A stretch of DNA of 64,000 bases from Spirosoma sp. (lineage in GTDB: Bacteria; Bacteroidota; Bacteroidia; Cytophagales; Spirosomataceae). The notes beneath the pieces are model-generated. The model made no database searches. It had not been told where the DNA came from and saw only the letters and a program-made list of their open reading frames with translations. Position numbers and translations under genes: made by a program. This document shows, piece after piece, positions 37,450-47,459 of this stretch (within the stretch, counting starts at the first letter, position 1; every line of letters begins with the position of its first letter). The stretch is from the NCBI RefSeq assembly GCF_026391055.1, contig NZ_JAPLET010000030.1, positions 496,001 through 560,000 on the forward strand. Reading direction: 5' to 3'.

Positions 37450-38544
37450 TCAAAAAGTCATTCCGGCAACGGCCTGAAAGTTTTTGGTGTTATCGCCGTA
37501 GGCTTTCACGACAACACCCGTGGTGAAGCCATTCCCGAACCGATAGAGCAACCCGTATTTCTGATAGGTAGCGGGTTTATACCAGAGTGGGCGCACGGCA
37601 TTCCAGCCCATGTGAGCCGTGAACGAGAAATGCCCTTGCCAGAACTCATAACCCGCCAGCAGCGTCCCTTGCCGATAAGGTTGATAACGCTCTTTCCATC
37701 GATAAATCTGCTCCTTGAAATACTGATCGTCGATCACTTCAAAACCACCCGATAATACATGCGAGCGGGTCAGGTGATAACCCGCGATCAGGTTCAGCCC
37801 GAAAATAGGGTAAGCCCGCTCCGGGTCACGGTCGTTGGCTTCCAGCACCTTGGCCGAGCCTATGACCAACGCACGAAACATCCAGCGTTTACCCATCCGG
37901 GTCGGCTGCCAGGTGCGTGTATCAGGCAAGCGTCCACTCATTGTATACCGTTGTATACCAATGGATAAGGCCGGAATATTGAGTCCCTGGTTGGGTAAGC
38001 GAATACCCGCGTTGGAGATGTGTTTGTAATCCAGCCCCGCCAGCAAACGCCAGCCGGTTGCCAGAGTGAAGCGGCCATATAAACCGGCACCAATCAATCC
38101 ATTGATCGGTGTTCCAAACGCAACGTTGCCCGGATTGGTGAGGGCTCCGTAACTGCGTGATACATAGGTGATGCCTGCCAAAGCCCGAAGCGAAAGCCCC
38201 CATCGGGGCCGATGTACGAGTACAGGCTCATAAAACAGCCCCCCGCCAATCGACTGCCCGAGAACGCCCGGATTGCGGAATGAATAGGCATTGATAAAAA
38301 CACCCGACCGGAAGAAACACTGGCACTGTTCCCACGATTGACGACGCGTGTGTAACACACTATAGCGAATTTCAATCCCAACCGGGGTTTGGGTAGAAGC
38401 GGGTGTTATGTGACTCGCTTTCGTTAAACCAGCCAGTGCAACAACTCCTAGTTCCCGCTCTTCTGGTTCCTGCACCTGACCGATGGCTTTTACACAGCTC
38501 TCCAGTATCAACCAGGCCGTCAGGAAAATGCGCAGAGTAGGCAT
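37450..38544 (-). CDS. PagL-like lipid A deacylase (acyloxyacyl hydrolase family)
   Basis: 364 aa with signal peptide (MPTLRIFLTAWLILESCVKAIGQ). The central barrel contains LLAGLDYKHISNAGIRLPNQG (about 205), which carries the His-x-Ser-Asn signature of PagL catalytic triad surroundings, followed by NIPALSIGIQRYTM. PagL removes the 3-O-acyl chain of lipid A in the outer membrane. The protein is longer than typical PagL (about 190 residues), as often seen in Bacteroidota homologues. A 219-bp AT-rich gap separates it from the Wzi operon downstream. Activity inferred from motif only. Confidence 0.8.
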   Translation of the reverse strand: MPTLRIFLTAWLILESCVKAIGQVQEPEERELGVVALAGLTKASHITPASTQTPVGIEIRYSVLHTRRQSWEQCQCFFRSGVFINAYSFRNPGVLGQSIGGGLFYEPVLVHRPRWGLSLRALAGITYVSRSYGALTNPGNVAFGTPINGLIGAGLYGRFTLATGWRLLAGLDYKHISNAGIRLPNQGLNIPALSIGIQRYTMSGRLPDTRTWQPTRMGKRWMFRALVIGSAKVLEANDRDPERAYPIFGLNLIAGYHLTRSHVLSGGFEVIDDQYFKEQIYRWKERYQPYRQGTLLAGYEFWQGHFSFTAHMGWNAVRPLWYKPATYQKYGLLYRFGNGFTTGVVVKAYGDNTKNFQAVAGMTF

Positions 38545-38758
38545 ATACAGCTAATAAACAACTAGTTATCGATTTAAAAGTTCACTCACTTTTTAGTCGC
38601 CCGGACAGAGACCAGCGATTTATTGACACAAAAGTATAATACTTACTATAGTAGTTAACTATATTTACCAAATGAATAAAATAAATATATGTATTCAGCT
38701 TATTATAAATCTATTGTATTACAAATAAGACACTAATACGTACTAATCAGTGTATGCT

Positions 38759-39460
38759 ATGATCCGTATTTATGTTTATATCTTACTTAGTTGGTTAAGC
38801 ATGGAGTCGGTGTGTTGGGCCACACGCATACAGTCTGATTCGTTACCAAAGCAGTCAGTCAGTGTGCAGCTTGGCACAATAGGACCGGGGGCGTTTTACA
38901 ATTGGCCGTTGAGCACTACCAGACGGCTTACCTTACGGGTAGGTGGCCACTATTTTTCTTATCAGCAGCAGGTAGGGGTCAAAGTAGCAACGGATTCTTA
39001 TATACAGATCAAACCCGATTTCGCCATTGCCGTTGCACAGGCCAATCTAACCTGGCATCCTTTCCGGCGCAGTTCTTTTTTTTTGACGGGCGGTGTAGGC
39101 TACACCTGGCACCCGGACCTGCGTTTAACCCTGACAACTCAGGATAAATTGAATCTGGACGGGCTGGAATTGCTACCGGAGGATGTTGGCACCGTAAACC
39201 TCGGCTTTCGCTGGCATCCGATAGTCGGTTACCTGGGTTGGGGATTTGGCCGGAGCATACCCAGAAGCCGGTTGGGCGTCGGGTTCGAAATGGGCGTTTT
39301 TTACCTGGGCAAACCAAGCGTACAGCTCGAGTACGAAGGTTTTCTGGAAACGACAACGATCGACGAACAGGTACCGATTGCGGAGCGCAATTTATCGAAC
39401 TATCGCTACCTGCCGTCCCTCAATCTGACAGTATCCTACAGACTTAATAAGAGCAAGTAG
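38759..39460 (+). CDS. Hypothetical outer-membrane protein
   Basis: 234 aa from ATG 38759; a GTG three codons upstream also fits. The N-terminus IYVYILLSWLSMESVCWA is a signal peptide. The mature protein is strand-rich (RLTLRVGGHYFSYQQQVG, SSFFLTGGVGYTWHPDLRL, FRWHPIVGYLGWGFG) and resembles small barrel-type envelope proteins. It is divergent from the PagL-like gene across 214 bp, and 74 bp upstream of a lipoprotein and then GT9 on the same strand. No family recognised. Confidence 0.7.
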   Translation: MIRIYVYILLSWLSMESVCWATRIQSDSLPKQSVSVQLGTIGPGAFYNWPLSTTRRLTLRVGGHYFSYQQQVGVKVATDSYIQIKPDFAIAVAQANLTWHPFRRSSFFLTGGVGYTWHPDLRLTLTTQDKLNLDGLELLPEDVGTVNLGFRWHPIVGYLGWGFGRSIPRSRLGVGFEMGVFYLGKPSVQLEYEGFLETTTIDEQVPIAERNLSNYRYLPSLNLTVSYRLNKSK

Positions 39461-39534
39461 CTGAAAAAGCATAGCTGACCAACGGATTTATCCACGTGCC
39501 ACGCTTTCCTCTATTATTCATTAACTCTTTCGGT

Positions 39535-41154
39535 ATGCAAGTCCGTTCTCTTATTTGTCTATTCCTGCTGGCTGCGGCCGGGCTTGAAGCCTGTAAGAAT
39601 CCGCTCGATGGCGTAAAACTAGGCTTAAAAGACCCATTACAGAACGGTGTCGTGGCCTATCGGTTTTACGATCCGGCTGGCAATCCGATGCCGTCTGTCA
39701 ACCAGATTACCATAGCTGGGCCCGATGCCAGCCAGATCGTAACCACCCTGAACTCCACTCGCTATAAACTAAATAGTGATGGAGTGCTACTGGTTGCTCC
39801 CTCCCCCACAACGGTTTATTCTACTCAAAAACCGCTCCGCTTTTCCATCGTTGTGGAGGCTGAAGACTACTTGACGGTTATTCAGCCGGTTGTAATTTCC
39901 GACGATAAACAGCAATCCCGCTCGGTTCGCCGAATTAATATCACCAAACCACCTGTTACGCTCAATGCCGCCCGTACACCGGTTAACTCTACTGCCAATG
40001 GTATAGTCACAGCCACAGTAAGCCTTAGCACAACACCCCAGGGTACGGATGTCGACCGGGCATCGGCAACCCTTCTGGCAAACACATCAGTCAGTGATCG
40101 GGATGGAGGCCCCGTTGGCGGTAACCTGACGATGGTACTTATTCACACCAACGCCCGAAACGCTCAGGCTACCCAATACGTGCCGGGTGGTGGAATAATG
40201 ACTGCTGTTGGTACTCGAACCGGTGGGGCTTCGCAAGGTAATATGCGATTCATGTCACTTGCGGGTTCCACGACTCTACAGATTTATAATGACCGATTCG
40301 AATTAGCTACCGCCCTGTCTCCCGCCGTTCCTTTAACTATGGAGCTCTATCAGCAGGCCTATAACGTGCAGCAAAATCGCGTTATTCAGGCAGGCGACTC
40401 CATTCCGTTGTTCAGTTACGATGAGTTCACGAACCAATGGAAGGAAGAAAGACCGGGCTTGGTCAGGAAGAACCAACAAACAGGCCGCCTGGAGTACATG
40501 ATACAGGCAACCAGAGCAGTAGCTTATGTAGCCGGGTGGGCCGTGGTCATCTGCGCGTCGGGGCCAGTTTTCAAAGTAAACAGCCGACTGGTTAATGTTG
40601 ATGTAAACTATCGCTGCAAACTGATTGACGTCGCTACCGGCAACGTAGTTTCTACTTTCTACGCCAATGCAAACAATGGATCAATTATACGGGCGTACAA
40701 CCAGTTGAAGAATCAGCGCCTTAAACTTCAGGTTTTCGACGAAACGGATGCCTGGGGCAAAGGGGCGAAAGGCGGACTGATAGGCGAATCGGAACCGGGC
40801 CTCACCTGCGACCAGACACCCATACCGATTAATCTGGGGGCGTTACCGGAGCCACCACCGGTAACGCTGGAAATTAAGTTCTCTTGTCCCACAGGAACAG
40901 TCCTCGATGAAGCCTCGCTGCCGGCAATTATGAAAACCCAGTACAGCGAAGCCGGAAAAAACGCCTGGAATGACCTGATATCGGTTACCCGAACCAACCG
41001 GAAAGTGGTTTCCTACAAAATAAAAATGGGCCGTTATTACGACTTCAGAGCCAGCACCGATGGTGGAGCAAGCTGGCCATTACGTCAGAGTAATTATCTG
41101 ATCGATAAATCGGAGTGGACACTAAAGATTAACGCAGACATGTATTGCAAATGA
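39535..41154 (+). CDS. Hypothetical lipoprotein
   Basis: 539 aa from ATG 39535, which gives a lipoprotein signal (MQVRSLICLFLLAAAGLEAC, lipobox LEAC). A GTG at 39496 extends it with no benefit. The body is beta-rich with Ig-like features (VAYRFYDPAGNPMPSV, VTLNAARTPVNSTANG) and several late Cys. No known domain recognised. It overlaps the GT9 gene by 4 bp (stop and start share ATGA), so the two are translationally coupled and probably work in the same envelope process. Confidence 0.72.
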   Translation: MQVRSLICLFLLAAAGLEACKNPLDGVKLGLKDPLQNGVVAYRFYDPAGNPMPSVNQITIAGPDASQIVTTLNSTRYKLNSDGVLLVAPSPTTVYSTQKPLRFSIVVEAEDYLTVIQPVVISDDKQQSRSVRRINITKPPVTLNAARTPVNSTANGIVTATVSLSTTPQGTDVDRASATLLANTSVSDRDGGPVGGNLTMVLIHTNARNAQATQYVPGGGIMTAVGTRTGGASQGNMRFMSLAGSTTLQIYNDRFELATALSPAVPLTMELYQQAYNVQQNRVIQAGDSIPLFSYDEFTNQWKEERPGLVRKNQQTGRLEYMIQATRAVAYVAGWAVVICASGPVFKVNSRLVNVDVNYRCKLIDVATGNVVSTFYANANNGSIIRAYNQLKNQRLKLQVFDETDAWGKGAKGGLIGESEPGLTCDQTPIPINLGALPEPPPVTLEIKFSCPTGTVLDEASLPAIMKTQYSEAGKNAWNDLISVTRTNRKVVSYKIKMGRYYDFRASTDGGASWPLRQSNYLIDKSEWTLKINADMYCK

Positions 41155-42140
41155 AGATTCTGATCCTGCGTTTCTCATCTATTGGCGACATAGTCCTGAC
41201 AACACCAGTAATCCGTTGCCTGAAGCAACAGATTACTGGTGTTGAAATTCATTATTGTACCAAGCGTCAATACCAATCGCTCATTGTCAACAATCCCTAT
41301 ATTGACAAGTGTCATTATCTGGACGATAGCCTCCCCCACCTGATCGGTCAGCTTCGACGGGAGCGATACGATATTGTCATCGACCTCCACAACAACCTCC
41401 GTACAACGCTGATCAAACAGGCGCTGGGCAAACGGGCGTTTACGTTCGACAAAATCAATATGCGAAAGTGGCTCTATGTTCGCTTTAAAGTAAATGTAAT
41501 GCCCTCCGTTCATATTGTGGATCGATACATGGATACAGTAAAGACTCTGGGTGTGGTCAATGACAACAAAGGGCTGGACTATTTTATACCTGCCGAAGAA
41601 CATATACCCGCTCACTACCTTCCCTACACGTATCAATCAGCGTTTGTGGCCTACGCCATAGGGGGGCAGCATGCAACCAAACGTTTGCCAGTAGAGCGTA
41701 TGATTGAGCTTTGCCGGAAAATAGCCCGACCCATCGTACTACTGGGCGATGAGCAGGACCGGGAATCAGGCGAAACTATTCGTCGGGCATTGGGCGACTC
41801 GCTCATTTACAACACGTGCGGCTTGCTTACACTCAATCAGTCAGCCTCTCTGGTAAAGCAAGCGCACTTGGTATACAGCCACGACACAGGGCTTATGCAC
41901 ATTGCTGCGGCCTTCAAGAAGCCCATCATTTCCATTTGGGGAAACACGACCCCTCAGTTGGGTATGTATCCGTACAAAACATCTCATCTGATTATCGAAA
42001 ATACTACTGTTAACTGCCGTCCCTGTTCAAAAATAGGCCATGACCGCTGTCCGCTCGGTCACCACAAATGCATGAACGAACTATCATTTACCATTGATTC
42101 TCATTTTACATCTAATTATATACGGTCTGAATACTATTGA
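41151..42140 (+). CDS. GT9 family heptosyltransferase-like glycosyltransferase
   Basis: 329 aa. The start is ATG 41151 in the ATGA overlap with the lipoprotein gene. N-terminal motif KILILRFSSIGDIVLTTPVI is the GT9 acceptor-side signature, and the donor-side motif follows as YSHDTGLMHIAAAFKKPIIS with WGNTTPQ. Family members add heptose or other sugars to LPS core. C-terminal Cys-rich segment CRPCSKIGHDRCPLGHHKC is common in the family. No heptose synthesis gene is in the window, so the donor may be another sugar. Confidence 0.92.
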   Translation: MKILILRFSSIGDIVLTTPVIRCLKQQITGVEIHYCTKRQYQSLIVNNPYIDKCHYLDDSLPHLIGQLRRERYDIVIDLHNNLRTTLIKQALGKRAFTFDKINMRKWLYVRFKVNVMPSVHIVDRYMDTVKTLGVVNDNKGLDYFIPAEEHIPAHYLPYTYQSAFVAYAIGGQHATKRLPVERMIELCRKIARPIVLLGDEQDRESGETIRRALGDSLIYNTCGLLTLNQSASLVKQAHLVYSHDTGLMHIAAAFKKPIISIWGNTTPQLGMYPYKTSHLIIENTTVNCRPCSKIGHDRCPLGHHKCMNELSFTIDSHFTSNYIRSEYY

Positions 42141-42694
42141 TAACATTATCTACAGAATAATGACTGCTATATTATATTAGGTTAACTTAATTTAAATAAA
42201 TACTTAAATTGTGTTTTTTTATTGATCTATAAAACTATAATAAGTTTATTTATATTTATTTTCATAAACTCATTATAGCCATATTGAAGGTATTTATTTC
42301 CTTTTTATATTGCGTTAGGAAATAAATGACACAACATCAACTAATCGAATTTATACATGCATACACCATTGGCAAGAGGAATTATTCAAGCAAAACTACC
42401 AACGCAACAGATCAGTTGACCGATGCCAGAATCCTACAGCTATCTATCCTTACGCTTACCACCATTCACTTAAATAAAGTCACACAACAGCTGTTTTGTC
42501 CTGCTTAGGTAACTAATTCTCTCGTTTACCGATAGACCTAAATTATTATTAACAACCACTACAAATAAATTAATGAAGATGCTCCCCGTTTACAGATTCA
42601 AACTATAAAAACCAAATACCACTGATTATCAATAAATTAAAACAAGAAGCATAAGGTCAGTCCAGTAGTCATTATCAAAAATATATCACTACCT
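42141..42694. other. AT-rich intergenic region before the heparinase operon
   Basis: About 550 bp, very AT-rich. It contains a 60-codon frame (42326-42508) with no recognisable product, judged non-coding. No strong hairpin after the GT9 stop and no perfect -7 element before the heparinase gene were found. Confidence 0.4.
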
Positions 42695-44740
42695 ATGTCT
42701 CGTAATTATACTTGGCTCTATAACAGACTTCGGTCAATGTCAATCCCGGAAATGGTTTTTCGGGGTGGGCAGTTTATACAGAAAAAAGCGGATCGGAGCC
42801 GTATGGGCTGGAAACCTACGGTTCGGCTCCCACACCTCCCCGAACCAATCCTACCATTTGAGCCAACCCAGACACCTACTGTCACGTTTTCGCCGGAGCA
42901 ACCTATCTTTCGGTATACAACCAATATTAATGGCCCTATAGACTGGCATCTGGACGTCAGCACGGGTCTACGCTTTCCAAAAACATACGCTAAAGACGCG
43001 GATGTCCGGAGTGGTCGCTTTGGTAGCGCCAAATACACCTGGGAAATCAATCGGCTGCTGTTTTTACCCCAATTAGCCGTTCAGTATCGCCAAACAGGTG
43101 ATCAGAAGTTCCTAAATCAGTTTGTAGCCATCAATCGGTCGTGGTTTGCCGAGAACCCATACTTGACCGGCGTCAACTGGTACAGTAATATAGAAGTCAA
43201 CATACGGCTGATTAACTGGTTTATCAGCTGGAACATTCTGGATGCCTCGGCCCTGGCAGAAACGAACGTCGACTTCCGGCAGTTTATCGAGGCCGAACTA
43301 GTACCGGTTATCTATCAGCACTGCGTTTATAGTCGTACAAATCCATCGCATTACTCGTCAGCTAACAATCACCTGATTTCAGAGTATTCCGGCTTATTCG
43401 TTGCGGCTTCCTTCTGGGAGTTTCCGGAATCGGCAGCGTGGCGCACATTTGCCAAAGCGGGGCTGGAGCACGAGATTGTAGAACAGCATAGTCCCAACGG
43501 TGTGAACCGTGAGGAAGCTGCGGAGTACATTCAGTTCATAACGGATTTCTTCCTGATTGCCCAGGTAGTGGGCGACCGAACCGAAAACCCGTTCTCAACG
43601 ACGTATACTAACAGCCTACGGCAAGTTCTACACTACATTGCACAGTTTCTGGACTGCGAGGGCACCTTCCCACGCTACGGAGACGAAGACGATGGCCGGG
43701 TATTGCTGCTAGACGATGAGCATCCACACAACAATTTCCGGTCTCTGCTGCGCACGGGTGCTGTATTATTCGGCGAGCCTTTGTTCAAACAGAAATCAGC
43801 AAGCTGGGGCGAAGTCCCCCGCTTTGACCTCAAGAATTACGTATTGTTTGGTACCGACGGGCAGGCCGCTTTTGACGCCGTACCTACTCAAAAAGACCTG
43901 TCGGGTAGCAAATTCTATACGGACGAAGGCCACTTTATTATCCGTAAGCAGGAAGTAAGCGATAACCCGAACCAACTACGGGAAATTTATATCCATGCCG
44001 ATGTGGCTCCCTTAGGCTATCTGTCTATTGCGGCCCACGGTCATGCCGATGCGCTTTCGTTCCTGATGCATATAGATGGGCATGTATTTCTGGCTGACCC
44101 CGGCACTTATTCCTATCAAACTGACCCACAGTGGCGAAATTACTTTATAAGCACCCGCGCCCATAATACAGTATGTATCGACGGGCAGAATCAGGCCTTA
44201 CAGGCTGGGGCACTCCTATGGCTAAATCATTACAAAACCTGGTTGTTAAGCGCACAGTCAACCGATACGCTGGATCAGCTGAAAGCGGTTCACAATGGCT
44301 ATAAACAACTGGAATGTCGGCACCAGCGTCAGTTCGATTTCGATCGTATCACAGATACCCTGTGCCTTACTGACACCATCGAAAATAGTGGTGAGCAGAC
44401 GCGACTCGTTGAGGTAATGTTCCATTTAGGCCCCGACGTTCAGGTTGAGGCTTTGGCTCACAACGCGTTTTTGCTTTCACTGCCAGGAACCTCTAGACAG
44501 GTCTGTTTAACGACCGATGCGCTTCTGAACGCAGAAGCTATAACGGGTCAACTCGAACCAACACCGCTGGGCTGGTATTCAAACGGCTTTTATCAATTAC
44601 AACCAAGTACAACCATCCGGGCCTACTTACACATAGCAGCTCGCCAGAAGGTGACACTCACGCACCAGTTGGCTGTACAAGACAATCTTAGTATTAATCA
44701 TTTATCACAAAATTATTCTCAACTATCAATACGAATATGA
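42695..44740 (+). CDS. Heparinase II/III family polysaccharide lyase
   Basis: 681 aa. The N-terminal part to about 370 is the helical toroid of the family (NWYSNIEVNIRLINWFISWN, REEAAEYIQFITDFFLIAQV, FPRYGDEDDG). The C-terminal beta domain has the family core HGHADALSFLMHIDGHVFLADPGTY and STRAHNTVCIDGQNQ. Such enzymes cleave uronic-acid polysaccharides by elimination. I see no signal peptide, so it may be cytosolic or exported otherwise; similar proteins are common in exopolysaccharide loci. It overlaps the AlgD-like gene by 4 bp (ATGA), a strong sign of coupling. Confidence 0.9.
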   Translation: MSRNYTWLYNRLRSMSIPEMVFRGGQFIQKKADRSRMGWKPTVRLPHLPEPILPFEPTQTPTVTFSPEQPIFRYTTNINGPIDWHLDVSTGLRFPKTYAKDADVRSGRFGSAKYTWEINRLLFLPQLAVQYRQTGDQKFLNQFVAINRSWFAENPYLTGVNWYSNIEVNIRLINWFISWNILDASALAETNVDFRQFIEAELVPVIYQHCVYSRTNPSHYSSANNHLISEYSGLFVAASFWEFPESAAWRTFAKAGLEHEIVEQHSPNGVNREEAAEYIQFITDFFLIAQVVGDRTENPFSTTYTNSLRQVLHYIAQFLDCEGTFPRYGDEDDGRVLLLDDEHPHNNFRSLLRTGAVLFGEPLFKQKSASWGEVPRFDLKNYVLFGTDGQAAFDAVPTQKDLSGSKFYTDEGHFIIRKQEVSDNPNQLREIYIHADVAPLGYLSIAAHGHADALSFLMHIDGHVFLADPGTYSYQTDPQWRNYFISTRAHNTVCIDGQNQALQAGALLWLNHYKTWLLSAQSTDTLDQLKAVHNGYKQLECRHQRQFDFDRITDTLCLTDTIENSGEQTRLVEVMFHLGPDVQVEALAHNAFLLSLPGTSRQVCLTTDALLNAEAITGQLEPTPLGWYSNGFYQLQPSTTIRAYLHIAARQKVTLTHQLAVQDNLSINHLSQNYSQLSIRI

Positions 44741-46101
44741 ATATTAGTATTTTTGGATTAGGCTACGTAGGATGCGTAAGCCTGGGGTGCCTTGCTCAGA
44801 ATGGGCATTCAGTTGTTGGTGTTGATGTTAACCCAACCAAAGTTGGTCAGATTAATAGCGGCCGTGCTACTATTGTCGAAAAAGATATCGACACCATCAT
44901 TGCTATCCAGCATAGTCTGGGCCACATTCGCGCCACTATCAACTTCCGCGAAGCTATTCTTAACACCGATGTATCAATTATTGCGGTAGGTACACCCACA
45001 ACGGCACAAGGGCATTTGAATCTGAGCTACATTATGAATGTAGCCGAACATTTTGGCGATGTTCTCAAGGAGAAAGCCGACGTCATGCCCGATTCATTCC
45101 ACGTGATTGCCCTTCGCTCAACGGTAATGCCAGGCACTTGCGAGAAAATTGCCGCTATGATCGAGAGCCGATCCGGCTTAACCGCAAACGTTGACTTTGC
45201 CGTAGTTAGCAACCCAGAATTCCTGCGTGAAGGCACAGCTGTTCATGATTATTATAATCCACCCTTGACGCTCATCGGTGCCGGTTCGGAACGGGCCGGT
45301 AAGGTTATCCGCAGCCTGTACGAAGAACTGCCCGCCGAAGTAGTTGTGGCCGATATCCGCACCGCCGAAATCATGAAGTATGTAAACAATACATACCATG
45401 CCCTCAAGATTTCGTTTGCCAATGAAGTGGGCAATATATGTTCGTCGCTGGGTATCGACTCGCACCAGGTTATGGATATTTTCTGCAAAGACAAGCAGTT
45501 GAACATCTCTAATTATTACTTCAAACCGGGTTTTGCCTACGGCGGGTCCTGCCTGCCCAAAGACCTCAAAGGTTTACAAACCCTGGCCCATGATCTGTAC
45601 CTTCAAGTGCCCGTGATCAGCAGTATTCACCGTACCAACGAGATCCAGATGCAACGCGCCATCTCGATTCTGATGCGCCATAGCTATCGTAAAATAGGCT
45701 TTCTGGGTATTGGGTTCAAAGCGGGTACCGACGACCTCCGCAACAGCCCGGCCGTTGAACTGGCCGAAACACTGATGGGCAAGGGATTCTCCCTCAGCAT
45801 TTATGATGATAACGTACGCACCTCCGAGCTGACTGGTACGAACAAAGAATATATCGATCAGCACATTCCCCACCTTTCCCGGCTTTTGGTGGAAGATGCG
45901 AACGAACTGGCCGAATGGGCTGATGTTCTGGTTATCTGTACCAAAGAGGCCGAGTTCACGGAAGTACTCAAAAACGTTCAGGGAAAGACCATTTTAGACC
46001 TTGTGCGGTTGCCGGCCGACATTGACCCCAGTAATGAATATATTGGTATTAACTGGTCGCTCGACTCAGCCGACTCACCCGCTCAACTCACTTTTAGATA
46101 A
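44737..46101 (+). CDS. GDP-mannose 6-dehydrogenase (AlgD-like)
   Basis: 454 aa nucleotide-sugar dehydrogenase. Motifs: N-terminal NAD site ISIFGLGYVGCVSLGCLAQ, VGVDVNPTKV, NPEFLREGTAVHDY, the catalytic Cys site FAYGGSCLPKDLKGL (about 270) and FKAGTDDLRNSPAVELAE. The details IMKYVNNTYHALKISFANEVGNI and GANKEYI-type TNKEYIDQHIPHLSRLLV resemble AlgD more than UDP-glucose dehydrogenase. The product would be GDP-mannuronate. It starts within the heparinase stop codon and is 6 bp before a GT4 gene. The mannose preference is inferred from similarity to AlgD remembered by motif. Confidence 0.88.
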   Translation: MNISIFGLGYVGCVSLGCLAQNGHSVVGVDVNPTKVGQINSGRATIVEKDIDTIIAIQHSLGHIRATINFREAILNTDVSIIAVGTPTTAQGHLNLSYIMNVAEHFGDVLKEKADVMPDSFHVIALRSTVMPGTCEKIAAMIESRSGLTANVDFAVVSNPEFLREGTAVHDYYNPPLTLIGAGSERAGKVIRSLYEELPAEVVVADIRTAEIMKYVNNTYHALKISFANEVGNICSSLGIDSHQVMDIFCKDKQLNISNYYFKPGFAYGGSCLPKDLKGLQTLAHDLYLQVPVISSIHRTNEIQMQRAISILMRHSYRKIGFLGIGFKAGTDDLRNSPAVELAETLMGKGFSLSIYDDNVRTSELTGTNKEYIDQHIPHLSRLLVEDANELAEWADVLVICTKEAEFTEVLKNVQGKTILDLVRLPADIDPSNEYIGINWSLDSADSPAQLTFR

Positions 46102-46107
46102 CCGGTT

Positions 46108-47370
46108 ATGACTACGGAGCAATACGGTCACATTGAGGGAAAGCACGTACTGATAATTGTCGAAAACCTACCAGTTCCCTTCGACAGGAGGGTGTGGCAG
46201 GAAGCGACCACGTTACATGAAGCAGGTGCAGAAGTAAGCATTATCTGCCCTCGGATGAAAGGGTACACGACGCCGTTCGAACAGATTGACGGCATTGATA
46301 TTTACCGACATCCCTTGCCTGTTGAAGCGAAAGGTGCACTGGGTTATCTGGTTGAATACGGAACTTCCATTTTCTGGTGGTACTGGTATGCCTTTAAAAT
46401 CTTCGCCAAAAAGAAGTTTCAGGTTATCCATGGCTGTAACCCGCCGGATCTGATCTTTACGGTAGCGTTGCCGTTCAAGCTGTTTGGTGTGAAATATGTA
46501 TTTGACCACCACGACATCAACCCGGAGTTTTATCTGGCCAAATTCGGCAAGAAAGACTTTTTCTACCAGCTCATGCTGCTGTTTGAACGACTGACGTTTA
46601 TGACAGCCAACGTTAGCATCGCAACGAACGAGTCGTACAAGGAGATAGCCGTGCGCCGGGGTAAAATGCAGCCCGAAAACGTAACCGTTGTTCGAAGCGG
46701 CCCAAAACTCGACCGGCTTAAACTTGGTCCGGGCAATGTAAGGTATAAAAACGGTCGCAAATATTTACTGGGCTATCTTGGCACGATCAGCGAATCGGAG
46801 GGTATTGACTTACTGCTGATGGCTATGCAGCGGCTTATTGCCAAACGGCAGGATGTGCAATTAGCTATCATCGGGGGCGGAACGGGTCAGGCAGAGATGA
46901 AAGAGTTATCCGAAAAGCTTGGCTTAGCCAACTATGTCGACTTCTATGGCCGGGTATCAGACGAACTCATGGTAGATGTGCTCAACACTGCTGATGTGTG
47001 CGTTAATCCCGATAAACCCAGCGAGATGAACAACCTCTCCACCATGAACAAAATAATGGAGTACATGGCTCTGAAGAAGCCAATCGTTCAGTTCGATCTG
47101 AAGGAAGGCCGATTCTCAGCCCAGAAGGCTTCGCTGTATGCGCGCCCTAATGATCTGGATGATTTCGCTGAAAAAATCATGTACCTGCTCGACCACCAGG
47201 ATACACGTACCAATATGGGCGAATTTGGCTATAATCGTGTCGTTACAGAACTGTCGTGGTCGCACGAACGAGGAAAGCTTTTAGGCTTATACAATCAGGT
47301 CCTGGCTTCTTTCAGCACGGAGATCCAGCCAAAAAGCGAGCCCGAAGCCGCAACGGTATCGGTTGTCTAA
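46108..47370 (+). CDS. GT4 family glycosyltransferase (WbuB-like)
   Basis: 420 aa with a GT-B fold. N-terminal acceptor domain has NLPVPFDRRVWQEATTLHEAG; the donor domain begins near ILLGYLGTISESEGIDLL-type sequence (KYLLGYLGTISESEGIDLL) and has IIGGGTGQAEMKEL. The nucleotide-sugar EX7E region is PSEMNNLSTMNKIMEYMA (about 305). It probably uses the GDP-uronate made by the gene 6 bp upstream or another donor for repeat-unit assembly. The operon ends at hairpins after 47392. Confidence 0.9.
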   Translation: MTTEQYGHIEGKHVLIIVENLPVPFDRRVWQEATTLHEAGAEVSIICPRMKGYTTPFEQIDGIDIYRHPLPVEAKGALGYLVEYGTSIFWWYWYAFKIFAKKKFQVIHGCNPPDLIFTVALPFKLFGVKYVFDHHDINPEFYLAKFGKKDFFYQLMLLFERLTFMTANVSIATNESYKEIAVRRGKMQPENVTVVRSGPKLDRLKLGPGNVRYKNGRKYLLGYLGTISESEGIDLLLMAMQRLIAKRQDVQLAIIGGGTGQAEMKELSEKLGLANYVDFYGRVSDELMVDVLNTADVCVNPDKPSEMNNLSTMNKIMEYMALKKPIVQFDLKEGRFSAQKASLYARPNDLDDFAEKIMYLLDHQDTRTNMGEFGYNRVVTELSWSHERGKLLGLYNQVLASFSTEIQPKSEPEAATVSVV

Positions 47371-47391
47371 ACTGCATTATATATAGCTCTC

Positions 47392-47452
47392 TCTGCGTGA
47401 AGATAGTCGCTTGCTCAGCTGTTGGTTAAGTAAGCGACTATCTTCACGCAGA
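47392..47452. repeat. Long perfect inverted repeat after the GT4 gene
   Basis: A 21-bp perfect stem (47392-47412 with 47432-47452) has a 19-nt loop and lies 22 bp after the GT4 stop. There is no T-run, so it may be an RNA 3' end stabiliser or a factor-assisted terminator. Confidence 0.75.
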
Positions 47453-47459
47453 TTCATTA

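Noticed and set aside
42326-42508. A 60-codon frame in the gap before the heparinase gene
   Set aside because: No motif, promoter or neighbouring partner; composition matches the AT-rich non-coding gap.
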